NCBI RefSeq assembly: GCF_027594825.1
Contig: NZ_CP088930.1
Coordinates: forward strand, 4,091,019 to 4,155,018
DNA length: 64,000 nt
Source: Serratia liquefaciens
Lineage (GTDB): Bacteria > Pseudomonadota > Gammaproteobacteria > Enterobacterales > Enterobacteriaceae
Reading direction: 5' to 3'
Part shown: piece after piece, positions 1 through 8,021 of the stretch
How the letters are laid out: each line of letters begins with the position of its first letter
Position numbering within the stretch: position 1 is the stretch's first letter
Position numbers and translations under genes: made by a program
The notes under the pieces: generated by a model
The model's input: only the letters and a program-made list of their open reading frames with translations
Told to the model about the DNA's origin: nothing
Database searches by the model: none

Positions 1-1205
1 TTGTGCGCCGGGTGCGCAGCTATCTGGCAGACATTAACGACGGCTTTAACGAAGTGATCAACGGCATGGGCGTGATCCAGCAGTTCCGCCAGCAGATCCG
101 CTTTGGCGAACGCATGAGCGCCGCCAGCCGTTCACACTACACCGCACGTATGCAGACTCTGCGGCTGGATGGTTTCCTGTTGCGTCCGCTGCTCAGCCTG
201 TTTTCGGCGCTGGTGCTGTGCGGCCTGCTGATGCTGTTCGGCTTCAGCGGCGAGGGCACCATTGGCGTGGGCGTGCTCTATGCTTTTATCAACTACCTAG
301 GGCGTTTGAATGAGCCGTTGATCGAACTGACGTCGCAGCAGTCGATTCTGCAGCAGGCGGTGGTGGCCGGCGAGCGTATTTTCGAACTGATGGATCGCCG
401 TCAACAGAGCTATGGAACGGACGATCGCCCGCTGGAGAGTGGCCGCATCGATATTGAAGACCTGAGCTTTGCCTACCGCGATGACAAAAAGGTGCTGCAG
501 CATATTTCGCTGTCGGTGCCGTCGCGGGGGTTTGTGGCGCTGGTGGGTCATACCGGCAGCGGCAAGAGCACGCTGGCCAACCTGCTGATGGGGTATTACC
601 CGGTCAACCAGGGCGAAGTTCGTCTCGATGGTCGTCCGTTGGCCTGCCTGTCGCACCGCACGTTGCGGCAGGGGGTGGCAATGGTGCAGCAGGATCCGGT
701 GGTGATCGCCGAATCGGTGCTGGCCAACGTGACGCTGGGCCGTAACATCAGTGAAGAGACAGTGTGGCAGGCGCTGGAAACGGTGCAATTGGCTGAGCTG
801 GTACGTGGTTTCCCGCAGGGTATTCACACCCGGCTGGGCGAGCAGGGGAACAACCTGTCGGTGGGGCAGAAACAGCTCTTGGCGATGGCCAGGGTGTTGG
901 TGCAGGCGCCACAAATCCTGATCCTCGACGAAGCGACCGCCAACATCGATTCAGGCACTGAACAAGCGATTCAGCGTGCACTGCGCCTGATCCGTGAACA
1001 TACCACGCTGGTGGTGATCGCTCACCGATTGTCGACCATTGTGGATGCCGACTCTATTCTGGTTCTGCATCGGGGTCAGGCTGTCGAGCAGGGCAATCAT
1101 CAGCAACTGTTGGCTCAGCAGGGGCGTTATTTCCAGATGTACCAGCTGCAACTGGTGGGCGAAGAATTGGCCGCTGCCAGTCGCGAAGAAATACCAACCG
1201 CATGA
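1..1205 (+). CDS. mdlB: MdlB-type ABC transporter, membrane/ATPase half, 5'-truncated by window edge
   Basis: C-terminal about 400 residues of an ABC exporter half-transporter that carries transmembrane and nucleotide-binding domains in one chain; the start lies upstream of the window. Seen: the end of the membrane domain (hydrophobic residues about 57-105), then an ATPase domain with Walker [10 protein letters not shown] near visible residue 182, signature LSVGQKQ, Walker B ILILDE and an H-loop IAHRLST. In enterobacteria MdlA and MdlB form a heterodimeric multidrug-resistance-like exporter (called SmdAB in Serratia). Position immediately before glnK-amtB is the E. coli order, which supports MdlB over other exporters. 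Substrate cannot be read from sequence. Confidence 0.9.
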   Translation, partial: VRRVRSYLADINDGFNEVINGMGVIQQFRQQIRFGERMSAASRSHYTARMQTLRLDGFLLRPLLSLFSALVLCGLLMLFGFSGEGTIGVGVLYAFINYLGRLNEPLIELTSQQSILQQAVVAGERIFELMDRRQQSYGTDDRPLESGRIDIEDLSFAYRDDKKVLQHISLSVPSRGFVALVGHTGSGKSTLANLLMGYYPVNQGEVRLDGRPLACLSHRTLRQGVAMVQQDPVVIAESVLANVTLGRNISEETVWQALETVQLAELVRGFPQGIHTRLGEQGNNLSVGQKQLLAMARVLVQAPQILILDEATANIDSGTEQAIQRALRLIREHTTLVVIAHRLSTIVDADSILVLHRGQAVEQGNHQQLLAQQGRYFQMYQLQLVGEELAAASREEIPTA

Positions 1206-1207
1206 TC

Positions 1208-1235
1208 TAAGGGGGCCACGGCCCCCTTATTTTTT
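1208..1235 (+). terminator. Rho-independent terminator after mdlB
   Basis: Perfect 10-bp stem TAAGGGGGCC / GGCCCCCTTA with a 2-nt loop, three bases after the mdlB stop, followed by a run of six T. Ends the mdlAB transcript. Confidence 0.9.
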
Positions 1236-1306
1236 GAGCGCCACGCACCACAAACAGGCACAGATCCTTTTTAAATCCCTTTCACTGCACTTTTTCGACG
1301 CGTCAC

Positions 1307-1321
1307 GCACCAAAATAGTGC
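1307..1321. promoter_or_regulatory. NtrC-like binding site upstream of glnK
   Basis: GCACCAAAATAGTGC matches the NtrC (GlnG) enhancer pattern GCAC-N7-GTGC. It lies about 110 bp upstream of the sigma54 promoter, the usual enhancer distance. Inference from pattern and context. Confidence 0.6.
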
Positions 1322-1429
1322 GCAATATTTAATCAACTTTTCGTCGGGTAGCGTGCTGCCAGCCAATCTACACATGTCAGATCCCCATCCCGCCGGTTAA
1401 TTTGCTGAATCCGCGTACAAAACCATTTG

Positions 1430-1445
1430 TGGCATAGCCTTTGCT
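1430..1445 (+). promoter_or_regulatory. Sigma54 promoter of glnK-amtB
   Basis: TGGCATAGCCTTTGCT fits the -24/-12 sigma54 consensus (TGGCAC-N5-TTGCA): the invariant GG and GC are 10 bases apart. It lies about 50 bp before the glnK start, as in other enterobacteria where glnK-amtB is switched on by NtrC under nitrogen limitation. Confidence 0.8.
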
Positions 1446-1496
1446 TTATAAGTCTCGTACCGGGGTGAGTTTGGGCTTAATTCGTGGAGGGGCAAT

Positions 1497-1835
1497 ATGA
1501 AGCTGGTGACCGTGGTGATAAAACCATTCAAGCTGGAGGACGTGCGTGAAGCCCTATCCTCTGTAGGCATTCAGGGGCTGACCGTAAGCGAAGTAAAAGG
1601 CTTTGGTCGCCAGAAGGGACATGCTGAGCTCTATCGCGGAGCCGAATACAGCGTCAACTTCTTACCTAAAGTAAAAATCGACATCGCCATCGCCGACGAT
1701 CAGTTGGATGAAGTGGTTGATGTGATTAGCAAAGCGGCCTACACCGGCAAAATCGGTGACGGCAAAATTTTCGTTGCCGAATTGCAACGTGTCATTCGCA
1801 TTCGCACCGGCGAAACAGACGAAGCAGCACTGTAA
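1497..1835 (+). CDS. glnK: PII-family nitrogen regulatory protein GlnK
   Basis: 112-residue PII signalling protein that binds ATP/ADP and 2-oxoglutarate and plugs the AmtB channel when nitrogen is plentiful. The sequence is almost identical to E. coli GlnK, including the T-loop with the uridylylation site Tyr51 (RGAEYSVNF) and the C-terminal RIRTGE signature. The start ATG follows GGAGGGGC. Directly upstream of amtB with 36 bp between the genes, so one operon; expression is expected from the sigma54 promoter at 1430. Cytoplasmic, moving to the membrane on AmtB binding. Confidence 0.97.
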   Translation: MKLVTVVIKPFKLEDVREALSSVGIQGLTVSEVKGFGRQKGHAELYRGAEYSVNFLPKVKIDIAIADDQLDEVVDVISKAAYTGKIGDGKIFVAELQRVIRIRTGETDEAAL

Positions 1836-1871
1836 TCACAGGCTCAGTAAAGTAATGGGGATGGATTGATA

Positions 1872-3158
1872 ATGAAAAAACTTTTATCCATGTTGGGCCT
1901 GAGTACGGTAACCATGGTTCCTTCTTTGGCCCTGGCCGCTCCGGCGGTCGCAGACAAGGCTGACAACGCCTTCATGATGATTTGCACCGCTTTGGTGCTG
2001 TTCATGACCTTGCCGGGTGTCGCTCTGTTTTACGGTGGTTTGCTGCGTTCCAAAAACGTGCTCTCCATGTTGACCCAGGTCACCGTCACCTTTGCTTTGG
2101 TGTGCGTGTTGTGGGTCCTTTACGGCTACAGCCTGGCCTTCAGCGAAGGCAATGCCTTCTTCGGCGGTTTCCAGACGGCAATGCTGAAAGGCATAGGTAT
2201 CGACAGCGTTACCGGAACCTTTAGCCAGATGATCCACGTGGCGTTCCAGTGTTCATTCGCTTGTATCACCGTTGCGCTGGTGGTGGGGGGCTTTGCCGAA
2301 CGCATCCGTTTCTCGGCGGTGGTGATCTTCGCCGCTATCTGGTTCACCATTTCCTACCTGCCGATTGCCCACATGGTGTGGGGAGGTGGCTTCCTGGCCG
2401 CTGATGGCGCGCTGGACTTTGCCGGCGGCACCGTGGTGCATATCAATGCGGCAAGTGCCGGCCTGGTTGGCGCTTATCTGCTGGGCAAGCGTGCCGGTTT
2501 CGGTAAGGAAGCTTTCAAACCGCATAACCTGCCGATGGTATTTACCGGCGCTTCCATCCTGTATATCGGCTGGTTCGGCTTTAACGCCGGTTCCGCCAGC
2601 GCGGCTAACGGCATTGCGGCCCTGGCTTTCCTGAACACCGTAGTGGCGACCGCTGGCGCTATTCTTTCGTGGACTTTTGCCGAGTGGATTGTGCGCGGTA
2701 AACCTTCTCTGCTGGGTGCCTGTTCCGGCTGTATCGCCGGGTTGGTTGCCATCACGCCGGCTGCGGGTACCGTAGGGGTTGGCGGGGCGTTGATTATCGG
2801 CCTGGTCGGCGGTATTGCCGGTCTGTGGGGCGTGGTCACGCTGAAGAAATGGCTGAAAGTGGACGACACCTGCGATGTGTTCGGCGTGCATGGCGTGTGC
2901 GGCATCGTCGGCTGCTTGCTGACCGGCGTGTTCACCTCCGCCTCGCTGGGCGGAACTGGATACGCAGAAGGCGTTACCATGGGGCATCAGGTATGGATCC
3001 AATTGTTGAGCGTGGTGATCACGCTGGTGTGGTCCGGAGCGGCCGCCTTCATTGCCTTCAAAGTGGCAGGTGCTATCGTCGGGCTACGCGTACCGGAAGA
3101 GCAGGAGCGCGAAGGTCTGGACGTCAACAGCCATGGTGAGAGTGCCTACAACCAATAA
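1872..3158 (+). CDS. amtB: Ammonium channel AmtB
   Basis: 428-residue inner-membrane ammonium channel. Start taken at ATG 1872 (MKKLLSMLG) rather than an in-frame TTG six bases upstream. An N-terminal signal peptide (residues 1-22, ending SLALA) precedes APAVADKADNAF, which equals the mature N terminus of E. coli AmtB. The twin pore histidines are visible in PIAHMVWGGG and in FGVHGVCGI. Eleven membrane helices are expected. Forms the operon with glnK; GlnK gates it. Confidence 0.97.
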   Translation: MKKLLSMLGLSTVTMVPSLALAAPAVADKADNAFMMICTALVLFMTLPGVALFYGGLLRSKNVLSMLTQVTVTFALVCVLWVLYGYSLAFSEGNAFFGGFQTAMLKGIGIDSVTGTFSQMIHVAFQCSFACITVALVVGGFAERIRFSAVVIFAAIWFTISYLPIAHMVWGGGFLAADGALDFAGGTVVHINAASAGLVGAYLLGKRAGFGKEAFKPHNLPMVFTGASILYIGWFGFNAGSASAANGIAALAFLNTVVATAGAILSWTFAEWIVRGKPSLLGACSGCIAGLVAITPAAGTVGVGGALIIGLVGGIAGLWGVVTLKKWLKVDDTCDVFGVHGVCGIVGCLLTGVFTSASLGGTGYAEGVTMGHQVWIQLLSVVITLVWSGAAAFIAFKVAGAIVGLRVPEEQEREGLDVNSHGESAYNQ

Positions 3159-3210
3159 GCCTTGAAGAAGGGCAGTGCGCTAAATAACTCGAAAAATAAT
3201 GATGATGCAA

Positions 3211-3240
3211 AAAGGGCGATGGAGACATCGCCCTTTTTCT
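3211..3240 (+). terminator. Rho-independent terminator after amtB
   Basis: Stem AGGGCGATG / CATCGCCCT with GAGA loop followed by TTTTTCTTTTTTT. Ends the glnK-amtB transcript and marks the boundary between the conserved backbone and the AT-rich insert that follows. Confidence 0.9.
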
Positions 3241-3389
3241 TTTTTTAACGATATTTCCCATTTTTAAGTAATGCATTGTTTTTATTGACCTTATATTAAT
3301 TGCATTATCAAGTGCTTTTTCTATAATGGTTTTGGTTTGTACTGTTTGTTTTATTTGTTTGTATTAATACGTATTCATGGGAGATAACG

Positions 3390-4075
3390 ATGAAAGGAAT
3401 AGTGAATTCTGTTTACGTAGGAAAAGTGGTTCCTTTCACTCGTCCTGACAGCTTTACCGGCATATTCAAAAAAGAGGTTAATCATCTGGTTTCAGTAGGT
3501 TATGAAGGCATTGAGGGGGATGAGATCGGCGACCTGAAGGTACATGGTGGGCCGGAAAAAGCGATACACGTTTATCCATTGGAACATTATAAAAAGTGGA
3601 AGGCAGAATTTCCCGACTGTCCCTTTTTTGATAATGCCGGCGCATTTGGCGAGAATTTTAGCACTATCGGCTTGGATGAAAGCCAGGTCTTTGTCGGCGA
3701 TATTTTTAGTATAGGGACGGCGGTAGTGGAGGTTTCACAAGGTCGATTACCCTGTTGGAAATAAATGACAGATTCGACATTCCCTATTTTTCGGAAATGC
3801 TACAAATTAACTACCGCACCGGTTGGTATTTCAGAGTAATTCAACAGGGAAGTGTCGGTCTGGGCGATGAAATTACCTTGATTAACAGGACCAATGATAA
3901 ATGGAGTTTGCAGGAGATAATGAAGGTTATTTTTACCAAATCTCTTGATGAGGAAACGTTAACCAGCGTATTGACATTACCTTTGGTTCCCTCTTGGCGA
4001 AAGCTGTTTATGAAAAGACTGTTAACCGGGGTGGTGGAAGACTGGTCGCCAAGGCTGCATGGCAGAAAAGGTTAA
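3390..4075 (+). pseudogene. MOSC-domain protein (YiiM-like), frameshifted
   Basis: Two consecutive reading frames together encode one YiiM-like MOSC protein of about 228 residues. Frame 1 (3390-3764, RBS GGGAG) has the HGGPEKAIHVYP and GAFGENFS motifs of the family and ends at GRLPCWK followed by TAA; frame 2 continues with NDRFDIPYFSEM and the C-terminal helical domain. The family reads PCWKLN here, so restoring one T in AAATAAAT (to AAATTAAAT, about 3761-3765) rebuilds the gene. MOSC proteins bind or transfer sulfur-type cofactors; YiiM gives resistance to N-hydroxylated purines. The Cys of PCWK, the expected cofactor-binding residue, is just before the break. AT-rich compared with neighbours. 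Could also be a sequencing error. Confidence 0.85.
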
Positions 4076-4076
4076 A

Positions 4077-4925
4077 ATGAAAGGACGCGTTGATTTTTTA
4101 TCGCTGTTACGTACGGCATTCTTCACTATTGGGCGGCACCTCAGTGAGGCCAGTTTTTTTAACGTTCACTATTTTTTTATTTTCATCCTGTGCAAGGCAA
4201 AGTCAATCGATCTGTCAAGATATCAGAAGAAAAACATCAGGGACTACAGCAGCTTCCAGAACTTTTTTTGCAGAGAGCTCAGCGAGGAAACAAAGAATAA
4301 AGTCAGTTTATTGAATTCAAAGGAACTTTGTATGCCTTGCGACGGGCGTATGGGGGCCCAGGGCGAGATAAAAGAGAATACGTTACTGCAAGCCAAGGGA
4401 ATTGAGTATTCCCTCCTCAGGCTTTTTGGTTTTAACAATGAAATGACGCAGGGCTACAATGGCGGCAGTTTTTCGAATATATACCTGGCACCGGAGGATT
4501 ATCACAGGGTGCATATACCGTTCGATGGTTTCTTGATTAATACCATTTATTGTCCCGGAGATTTTAAATCGGTCAGGGAGAAAAATGTAAAAAATGATAA
4601 AGAGTTATATGTTGGCAACGAACGGCTGATTTGTGAGTTTATGACGGAATATGGCAGGATGACCGTTATTTTTGTAGGCGCATTTATGGTGGGGGGGATA
4701 GTCACGGCCTGGGGAGGAAAGGTCAACTATAACCGTCTCTACACCCATGAGTCTTTTTATAATGACTGTCTGTTTTATAAAAAAGGCGCCGAGATAGGCT
4801 ATTTCACTATGGGGTCAACTGTCATAGTTCTGTTTGATTCCTGCTGGGATCTCGATTTCAGTAGGGTAAATCAAGGGGATAAGGTTGAGTTTTCTGATGC
4901 TTTTGTCACGGTGATGAAAAAGTAA
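4077..4925 (+). CDS. Phosphatidylserine decarboxylase family protein (paralogue)
   Basis: 282 residues (288 if the in-frame ATG at 4059 is used; 4077 is preferred because AAAGG lies five bases upstream and it does not overlap the MOSC stop). All hallmarks of a pyruvoyl-dependent decarboxylase are visible: CDGR with the catalytic Asp, DYHRVHIPFDG with the His, FVGAFMVGGI, and the self-cleavage motif MGSTVIVLF, whose Ser becomes the pyruvoyl group. E. coli Psd has FxLGSTVI at the same place and is 322 residues. The context differs from housekeeping psd (linked to mscM), so this is probably a second copy. It may act on phospholipid or on a small amino-acid substrate; the sequence does not decide. 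Low GC suggests transfer. Confidence 0.85.
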   Translation: MKGRVDFLSLLRTAFFTIGRHLSEASFFNVHYFFIFILCKAKSIDLSRYQKKNIRDYSSFQNFFCRELSEETKNKVSLLNSKELCMPCDGRMGAQGEIKENTLLQAKGIEYSLLRLFGFNNEMTQGYNGGSFSNIYLAPEDYHRVHIPFDGFLINTIYCPGDFKSVREKNVKNDKELYVGNERLICEFMTEYGRMTVIFVGAFMVGGIVTAWGGKVNYNRLYTHESFYNDCLFYKKGAEIGYFTMGSTVIVLFDSCWDLDFSRVNQGDKVEFSDAFVTVMKK

Positions 4926-4983
4926 GCGTTAACACTTCGTCGATCTATGAGGAAGTATTTTTATTTGAATAGGGAGCCAGAGC

Positions 4984-5583
4984 ATGGCGAATATACATCA
5001 CTTGGACAATCCCGCGTTCTTGCCAGACGACCTGCCATGCCCGGTGGATGACGGTGCGGCCGAGCATCTGGTTGGCATGCCAATGCCGGCCCTGCGTTTT
5101 CACTCCACGTTTGGTGAGAGGGTCGACCTGTCAGTCTTGCCGGGGCGTACGGTTGTCTATGCCTATCCGAGGACCGGTGTGCCTCACGTCAATTTACCGG
5201 CAGGTTGGGACGCTATCCCTGGTGCTCGCGGCTGTACAGCGCAAACTTTATCGTTTCAGGCCGAAAAGGAGGTGTTTGCCGCCTTCGGGATCAGGATCTT
5301 TGGGTTGAGCACGCAAACCAAGGATTATCAGAGAGAGCTGTCTGACCGACTCAGGCTGACTTTCCCCATCTTGAGCGATGCTGAGTTTGCATTGGTCGAC
5401 GCCTTGCGTTTACCCACGATGAACGTGGAAGGCATGCGGCTGATTAAGCGTTTAACGCTGATCATCAAGGATGGCACGATTGAACACGTGTTCTATCCCG
5501 TTTTCCCTGCGAACAAAGCGGCCGCTGAAGTCATCAAGTGGCTGCAAGACCATCCGGATTTGACACCGGGAGCCTTTGCCTGA
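4984..5583 (+). CDS. Peroxiredoxin/redoxin-fold protein
   Basis: 199-residue cytoplasmic thioredoxin-fold protein of the AhpC/TSA-Bcp type. Visible: a redoxin core from about residue 32 (GMPMPALRF), strand VVYAYPRTG, and the peroxidatic-type Cys84 in PGARGCTAQ, which resembles the Bcp TPGCT motif but with extra residues between the strand and the Cys. The only other Cys is C19, so a classic resolving Cys is not obvious. Start ATG follows GGGAG with good spacing. It lies 58 bp after the decarboxylase, same strand, perhaps one unit; its GC content is closer to the backbone. Likely reduces a peroxide or hydroperoxide; substrate unknown. Confidence 0.75.
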   Translation: MANIHHLDNPAFLPDDLPCPVDDGAAEHLVGMPMPALRFHSTFGERVDLSVLPGRTVVYAYPRTGVPHVNLPAGWDAIPGARGCTAQTLSFQAEKEVFAAFGIRIFGLSTQTKDYQRELSDRLRLTFPILSDAEFALVDALRLPTMNVEGMRLIKRLTLIIKDGTIEHVFYPVFPANKAAAEVIKWLQDHPDLTPGAFA

Positions 5584-5620
5584 TCAGGGCACCGGCCCAT
5601 TTGTGAAGGTACAAAGCAAA

Positions 5621-5644
5621 AATGCCAGCCAACCGGGCTGGCAT
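5621..5644 (-). terminator. Rho-independent terminator for tesB
   Basis: Stem ATGCCAGCC / GGCTGGCAT with a short AACCG loop; on the minus strand it is followed by TTTTTGC. It lies just beyond the tesB stop. Confidence 0.85.
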
Positions 5645-5663
5645 GCCATTGAGGGGGAGTTTC

Positions 5664-6527
5664 TTAGGCGTCGCGCTGGCGGATGACGCCTTCCTGCACC
5701 GTAGTGGCGACCAGAACACCGTCACGGGTATAAAATTGTCCGCGTACAAATCCACGGGCGCCGGAAGCGGAGGTGCTTTCGACCACGTACAACAACCAGT
5801 CATCCATGCGGAAAGGGCGGTGGAACCACATTGAGTGGTCGATCGTTGCCACCTGCATGCCCGGCTCCAGGAAGCCTACGCCATGTGGCTGCAACGCCGT
5901 CGGCAGGAAGTTAAAATCTGACGCGTAACCCAGCAAATATTGGTGGATGCGCTGATCGTCCGGCATGGTGCCGTTGGCACGGAACCAAACGTAGCGGTGC
6001 GGCTCTTCCACGCTGCCCTTCAGTGGGTTGTGGAATTTGACTGGGCGCATTTCGATCGGCTTCTGCCCGATAAACTTTTCACGCACTTTATCCGGCAGCA
6101 TCTGCGACAACTTTTGGGCAATGTCCGATTCGGATATCAGCCCTTCCGGCGGTGGCACATCCGGCATGGTGTTCTGATGTTCAAACCCTTCTTCCGGGCT
6201 CTGGAAAGAGGCGGTCATATAGAAAATCGGCTTGCCATGTTGAATGGCGCTGACGCGACGGGCGCTAAAACTGTTACCGTCGCGCAGGATTTCCACGTCG
6301 TAGATAATCGGCTTGCTGCTGTCGCCTGGGCGCAGAAAATAGCTGTGGAACGAGTGTACGCTCCGCTCTGCCGGAACCGTCTGTTTGGCGGCATACAGTG
6401 CCTGACCAACCACCTGACCGCCGAATACCTGACGGAGCCCCAGATCTTCGCTTTGGCCGCGGAACAACCCTTCTTCGATTTTCTCCAGATCCAGCAGATC
6501 AAGGAGGTTTTGCAGTGCCTGGCTCAT
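5664..6527 (-). CDS. tesB: Acyl-CoA thioesterase II TesB
   Basis: 287 residues (E. coli 286). Hydrolyses medium- and long-chain acyl-CoA to free acid and CoA in the cytoplasm. Double hot-dog fold: the first half begins with [12 protein letters not shown] and [11 protein letters not shown], the second carries [12 protein letters not shown] with the catalytic Asp and ends with [10 protein letters not shown] containing the catalytic Gln. The start at MSQAL was chosen by similarity to E. coli; an in-frame upstream extension of 21 codons looks non-coding. Convergent with the peroxiredoxin gene and divergent from ybaY, as in the conserved gene order. Confidence 0.95.
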   Translation of the reverse strand: MSQALQNLLDLLDLEKIEEGLFRGQSEDLGLRQVFGGQVVGQALYAAKQTVPAERSVHSFHSYFLRPGDSSKPIIYDVEILRDGNSFSARRVSAIQHGKPIFYMTASFQSPEEGFEHQNTMPDVPPPEGLISESDIAQKLSQMLPDKVREKFIGQKPIEMRPVKFHNPLKGSVEEPHRYVWFRANGTMPDDQRIHQYLLGYASDFNFLPTALQPHGVGFLEPGMQVATIDHSMWFHRPFRMDDWLLYVVESTSASGARGFVRGQFYTRDGVLVATTVQEGVIRQRDA

Positions 6528-6757
6528 AAAGTTACTACCCTTATAATAATCATTTTGCTCAGTGTGCGGAATATCACGGTAAGACGTCAATATATTGCGT
6601 TATGGCACAGAGAAAATTGGCTGAATGCTGAACATTATTAGGGAGGTAAGTGATTAATAGGCAGTGTTAAATGGATTTTTCAGTGTTTTGTGCTAAGTTT
6701 AATGAGTGGGGTGGTGGAAGCCACCAACGTGTTGATAATAAAAAAGGAGACCGATCC

Positions 6758-7249
6758 ATGAAACTCTGGCAAATCGTAGGTGGAGCTGCAGCATTAACCC
6801 TCACTCTGGCTGGCTGTGCCCAGAAGAGTGCCAATGTGCCTACTCCAACGGCGGGAAGCGCGGCGATTGCACAAACGCAGATTCAGGGCCCGGCGGTGAC
6901 TGGTTCGGTTAACATTCGCCAGCGCATTGCGCTGCCGCCGGATGCGATACTGACCGTCACGCTCTCTGATGCTTCACTGGCGGACGCTCCGTCTAAAGTG
7001 ATCGCCCAGCGTGCGGTACGTACCGACGGCAAACAAGCGCCGTTTAATTTTGTACTGCCGTTCAACCCGGCCGATATTCAGCCTAATGCGCGCATTATCC
7101 TGAGCGCGGCAATCACGGTTAATGGGCAGCTGATCTTTATTACCGACACTATCCAGGAAGTGGTGAACCGTAACGGCACCCGTGCCGACCTGCTGCTGGT
7201 TCCGGTGCAAGGCATTCCGGTTCAGGCGACACCAACGGCGATGCCGTAA
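6758..7249 (+). CDS. ybaY: YbaY-family outer-membrane lipoprotein
   Basis: 163-residue lipoprotein. The start is ATG 6758 after a strong AAGGAG; the signal peptide MKLWQIVGGAAALTLTLAGC ends in the lipobox LAGC, so the Cys at position 20 is lipidated. The remainder is a YbaY/type III secretion-pilotin-like beta domain (SVNIRQRIALPPDA, then a repeat of the same kind). Known only as a conserved enterobacterial lipoprotein, described as a glycoprotein/polysaccharide-metabolism protein. Sits between tesB and ybaZ as in E. coli. Confidence 0.9.
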   Translation: MKLWQIVGGAAALTLTLAGCAQKSANVPTPTAGSAAIAQTQIQGPAVTGSVNIRQRIALPPDAILTVTLSDASLADAPSKVIAQRAVRTDGKQAPFNFVLPFNPADIQPNARIILSAAITVNGQLIFITDTIQEVVNRNGTRADLLLVPVQGIPVQATPTAMP

Positions 7250-7278
7250 TCCGGTGGTCCTGAAGCAGTAAGCTATCA

Positions 7279-7314
7279 ACAGCCTTTGCGCTCCGGCCAA
7301 AGGCTGTTTTTTTT
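7279..7314 (+). terminator. Rho-independent terminator after ybaY
   Basis: Stem ACAGCCTTTG / CAAAGGCTGT followed by eight or more T. The T-run touches the stop codon of the convergent ybaZ. Confidence 0.9.
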
Positions 7315-7628
7315 CACCAGCGCCAGCCGTAAACCAACAGATCCACCGTGCTGTGGGCGCCAAAAATGATCCCTTCCGCAAGCAATGCCTGACGTTGGCG
7401 TTGGAAATCCTCCCCCTGCTGCGAAATTTGCCCGTGCCGGTTAATCACCCGATGCCAGGGCAGGCTGCTGCCTTCCGGCAGGCGACGCAATACGCCCCCC
7501 ACCTGACGTGCCGCACGTGGTGAACCGGCCAGGCGCGCTACCTCACCGTAGGTCGTCACTTTGCCATAAGGAATGGCGGCCACCACGTGAAACACGCGCT
7601 GGCTGAACGAGGCGTCTTCTGGTTCCAT
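7314..7628 (-). CDS. ybaZ: Alkyltransferase-like DNA-binding protein Atl/YbaZ
   Basis: 104 residues from ATG 7628 (MEPEDASF). Homologous to the DNA-binding domain of O6-alkylguanine DNA alkyltransferase, but the active-site PCHR is replaced by PWHRVI, the mark of Atl proteins, which cannot remove the alkyl group and instead flag O6-alkylguanine for nucleotide excision repair. Also visible are IPYGKVTTYGEVARLAG and the helix-turn-helix region SPRAARQVGGVL with the arginine finger. Order ybaY-ybaZ-ffs matches E. coli. Confidence 0.93.
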   Translation of the reverse strand: MEPEDASFSQRVFHVVAAIPYGKVTTYGEVARLAGSPRAARQVGGVLRRLPEGSSLPWHRVINRHGQISQQGEDFQRQRQALLAEGIIFGAHSTVDLLVYGWRW

Positions 7629-7777
7629 TTCTGTGTTCCTGCTGCAGCGAAATCCCAAGATCAAAGTGTGCCACAGCCGAGGTGGGTAAGAAAACAGCGG
7701 TTGGCCCCGGTTGGCTTGCTATTTGGCTGGCCATCACCGATAATGCCCACCGCTTCGCAGTACCAGAAGCCGTCAAT

Positions 7778-7890
7778 GGGGGCCCTGTTGGTTCTCCCGC
7801 AACACTAACTTGTGAACTCGGTCAGATCCGGAAGGAAGCAGCCGCAGCAGGTGACGTGTGTGCCGGGATGTAGCTGGCAGGGCCTCCACC
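7778..7890 (+). ncRNA. ffs: 4.5S RNA of the signal recognition particle
   Basis: About 113 nt, nearly identical to E. coli 4.5S RNA: 5' GGGGGCCCTGTTGG, the GGTCAGATCCGGAAGGAAGC core with the GGAA tetraloop, the asymmetric loop AGCAGCC, and the closing 3' arm GCTGGCAGGGCCTCC which pairs with the 5' end. It binds Ffh and targets membrane proteins to the translocon. Its place directly after ybaZ is conserved. Confidence 0.97.
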
Positions 7891-8021
7891 AATTTCAGCG
7901 TCACACCATACTTTTCTCTAGCCTAGCCCTTGCCTTGGCATAGTCCCTTTGGATGGAAATAGCTGAAAGAACTCACTTTTAAACTTATTGTCCGCTTGCT
8001 GCGATAACTTGCAGTTGCACA

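Noticed and set aside
1245..1265. Second possible NtrC site (GCACCACAAACAGGCAC)
   Set aside because: Right half does not form GTGC; not a true inverted repeat.
2253..3002. 249-codon open frame antisense to amtB
   Set aside because: Shadow frame of amtB without own start signals.
7891..8021. Phage attachment site at the 3' end of ffs
   Set aside because: No direct repeat of the ffs end was found on the far side of the tailspike-like gene.
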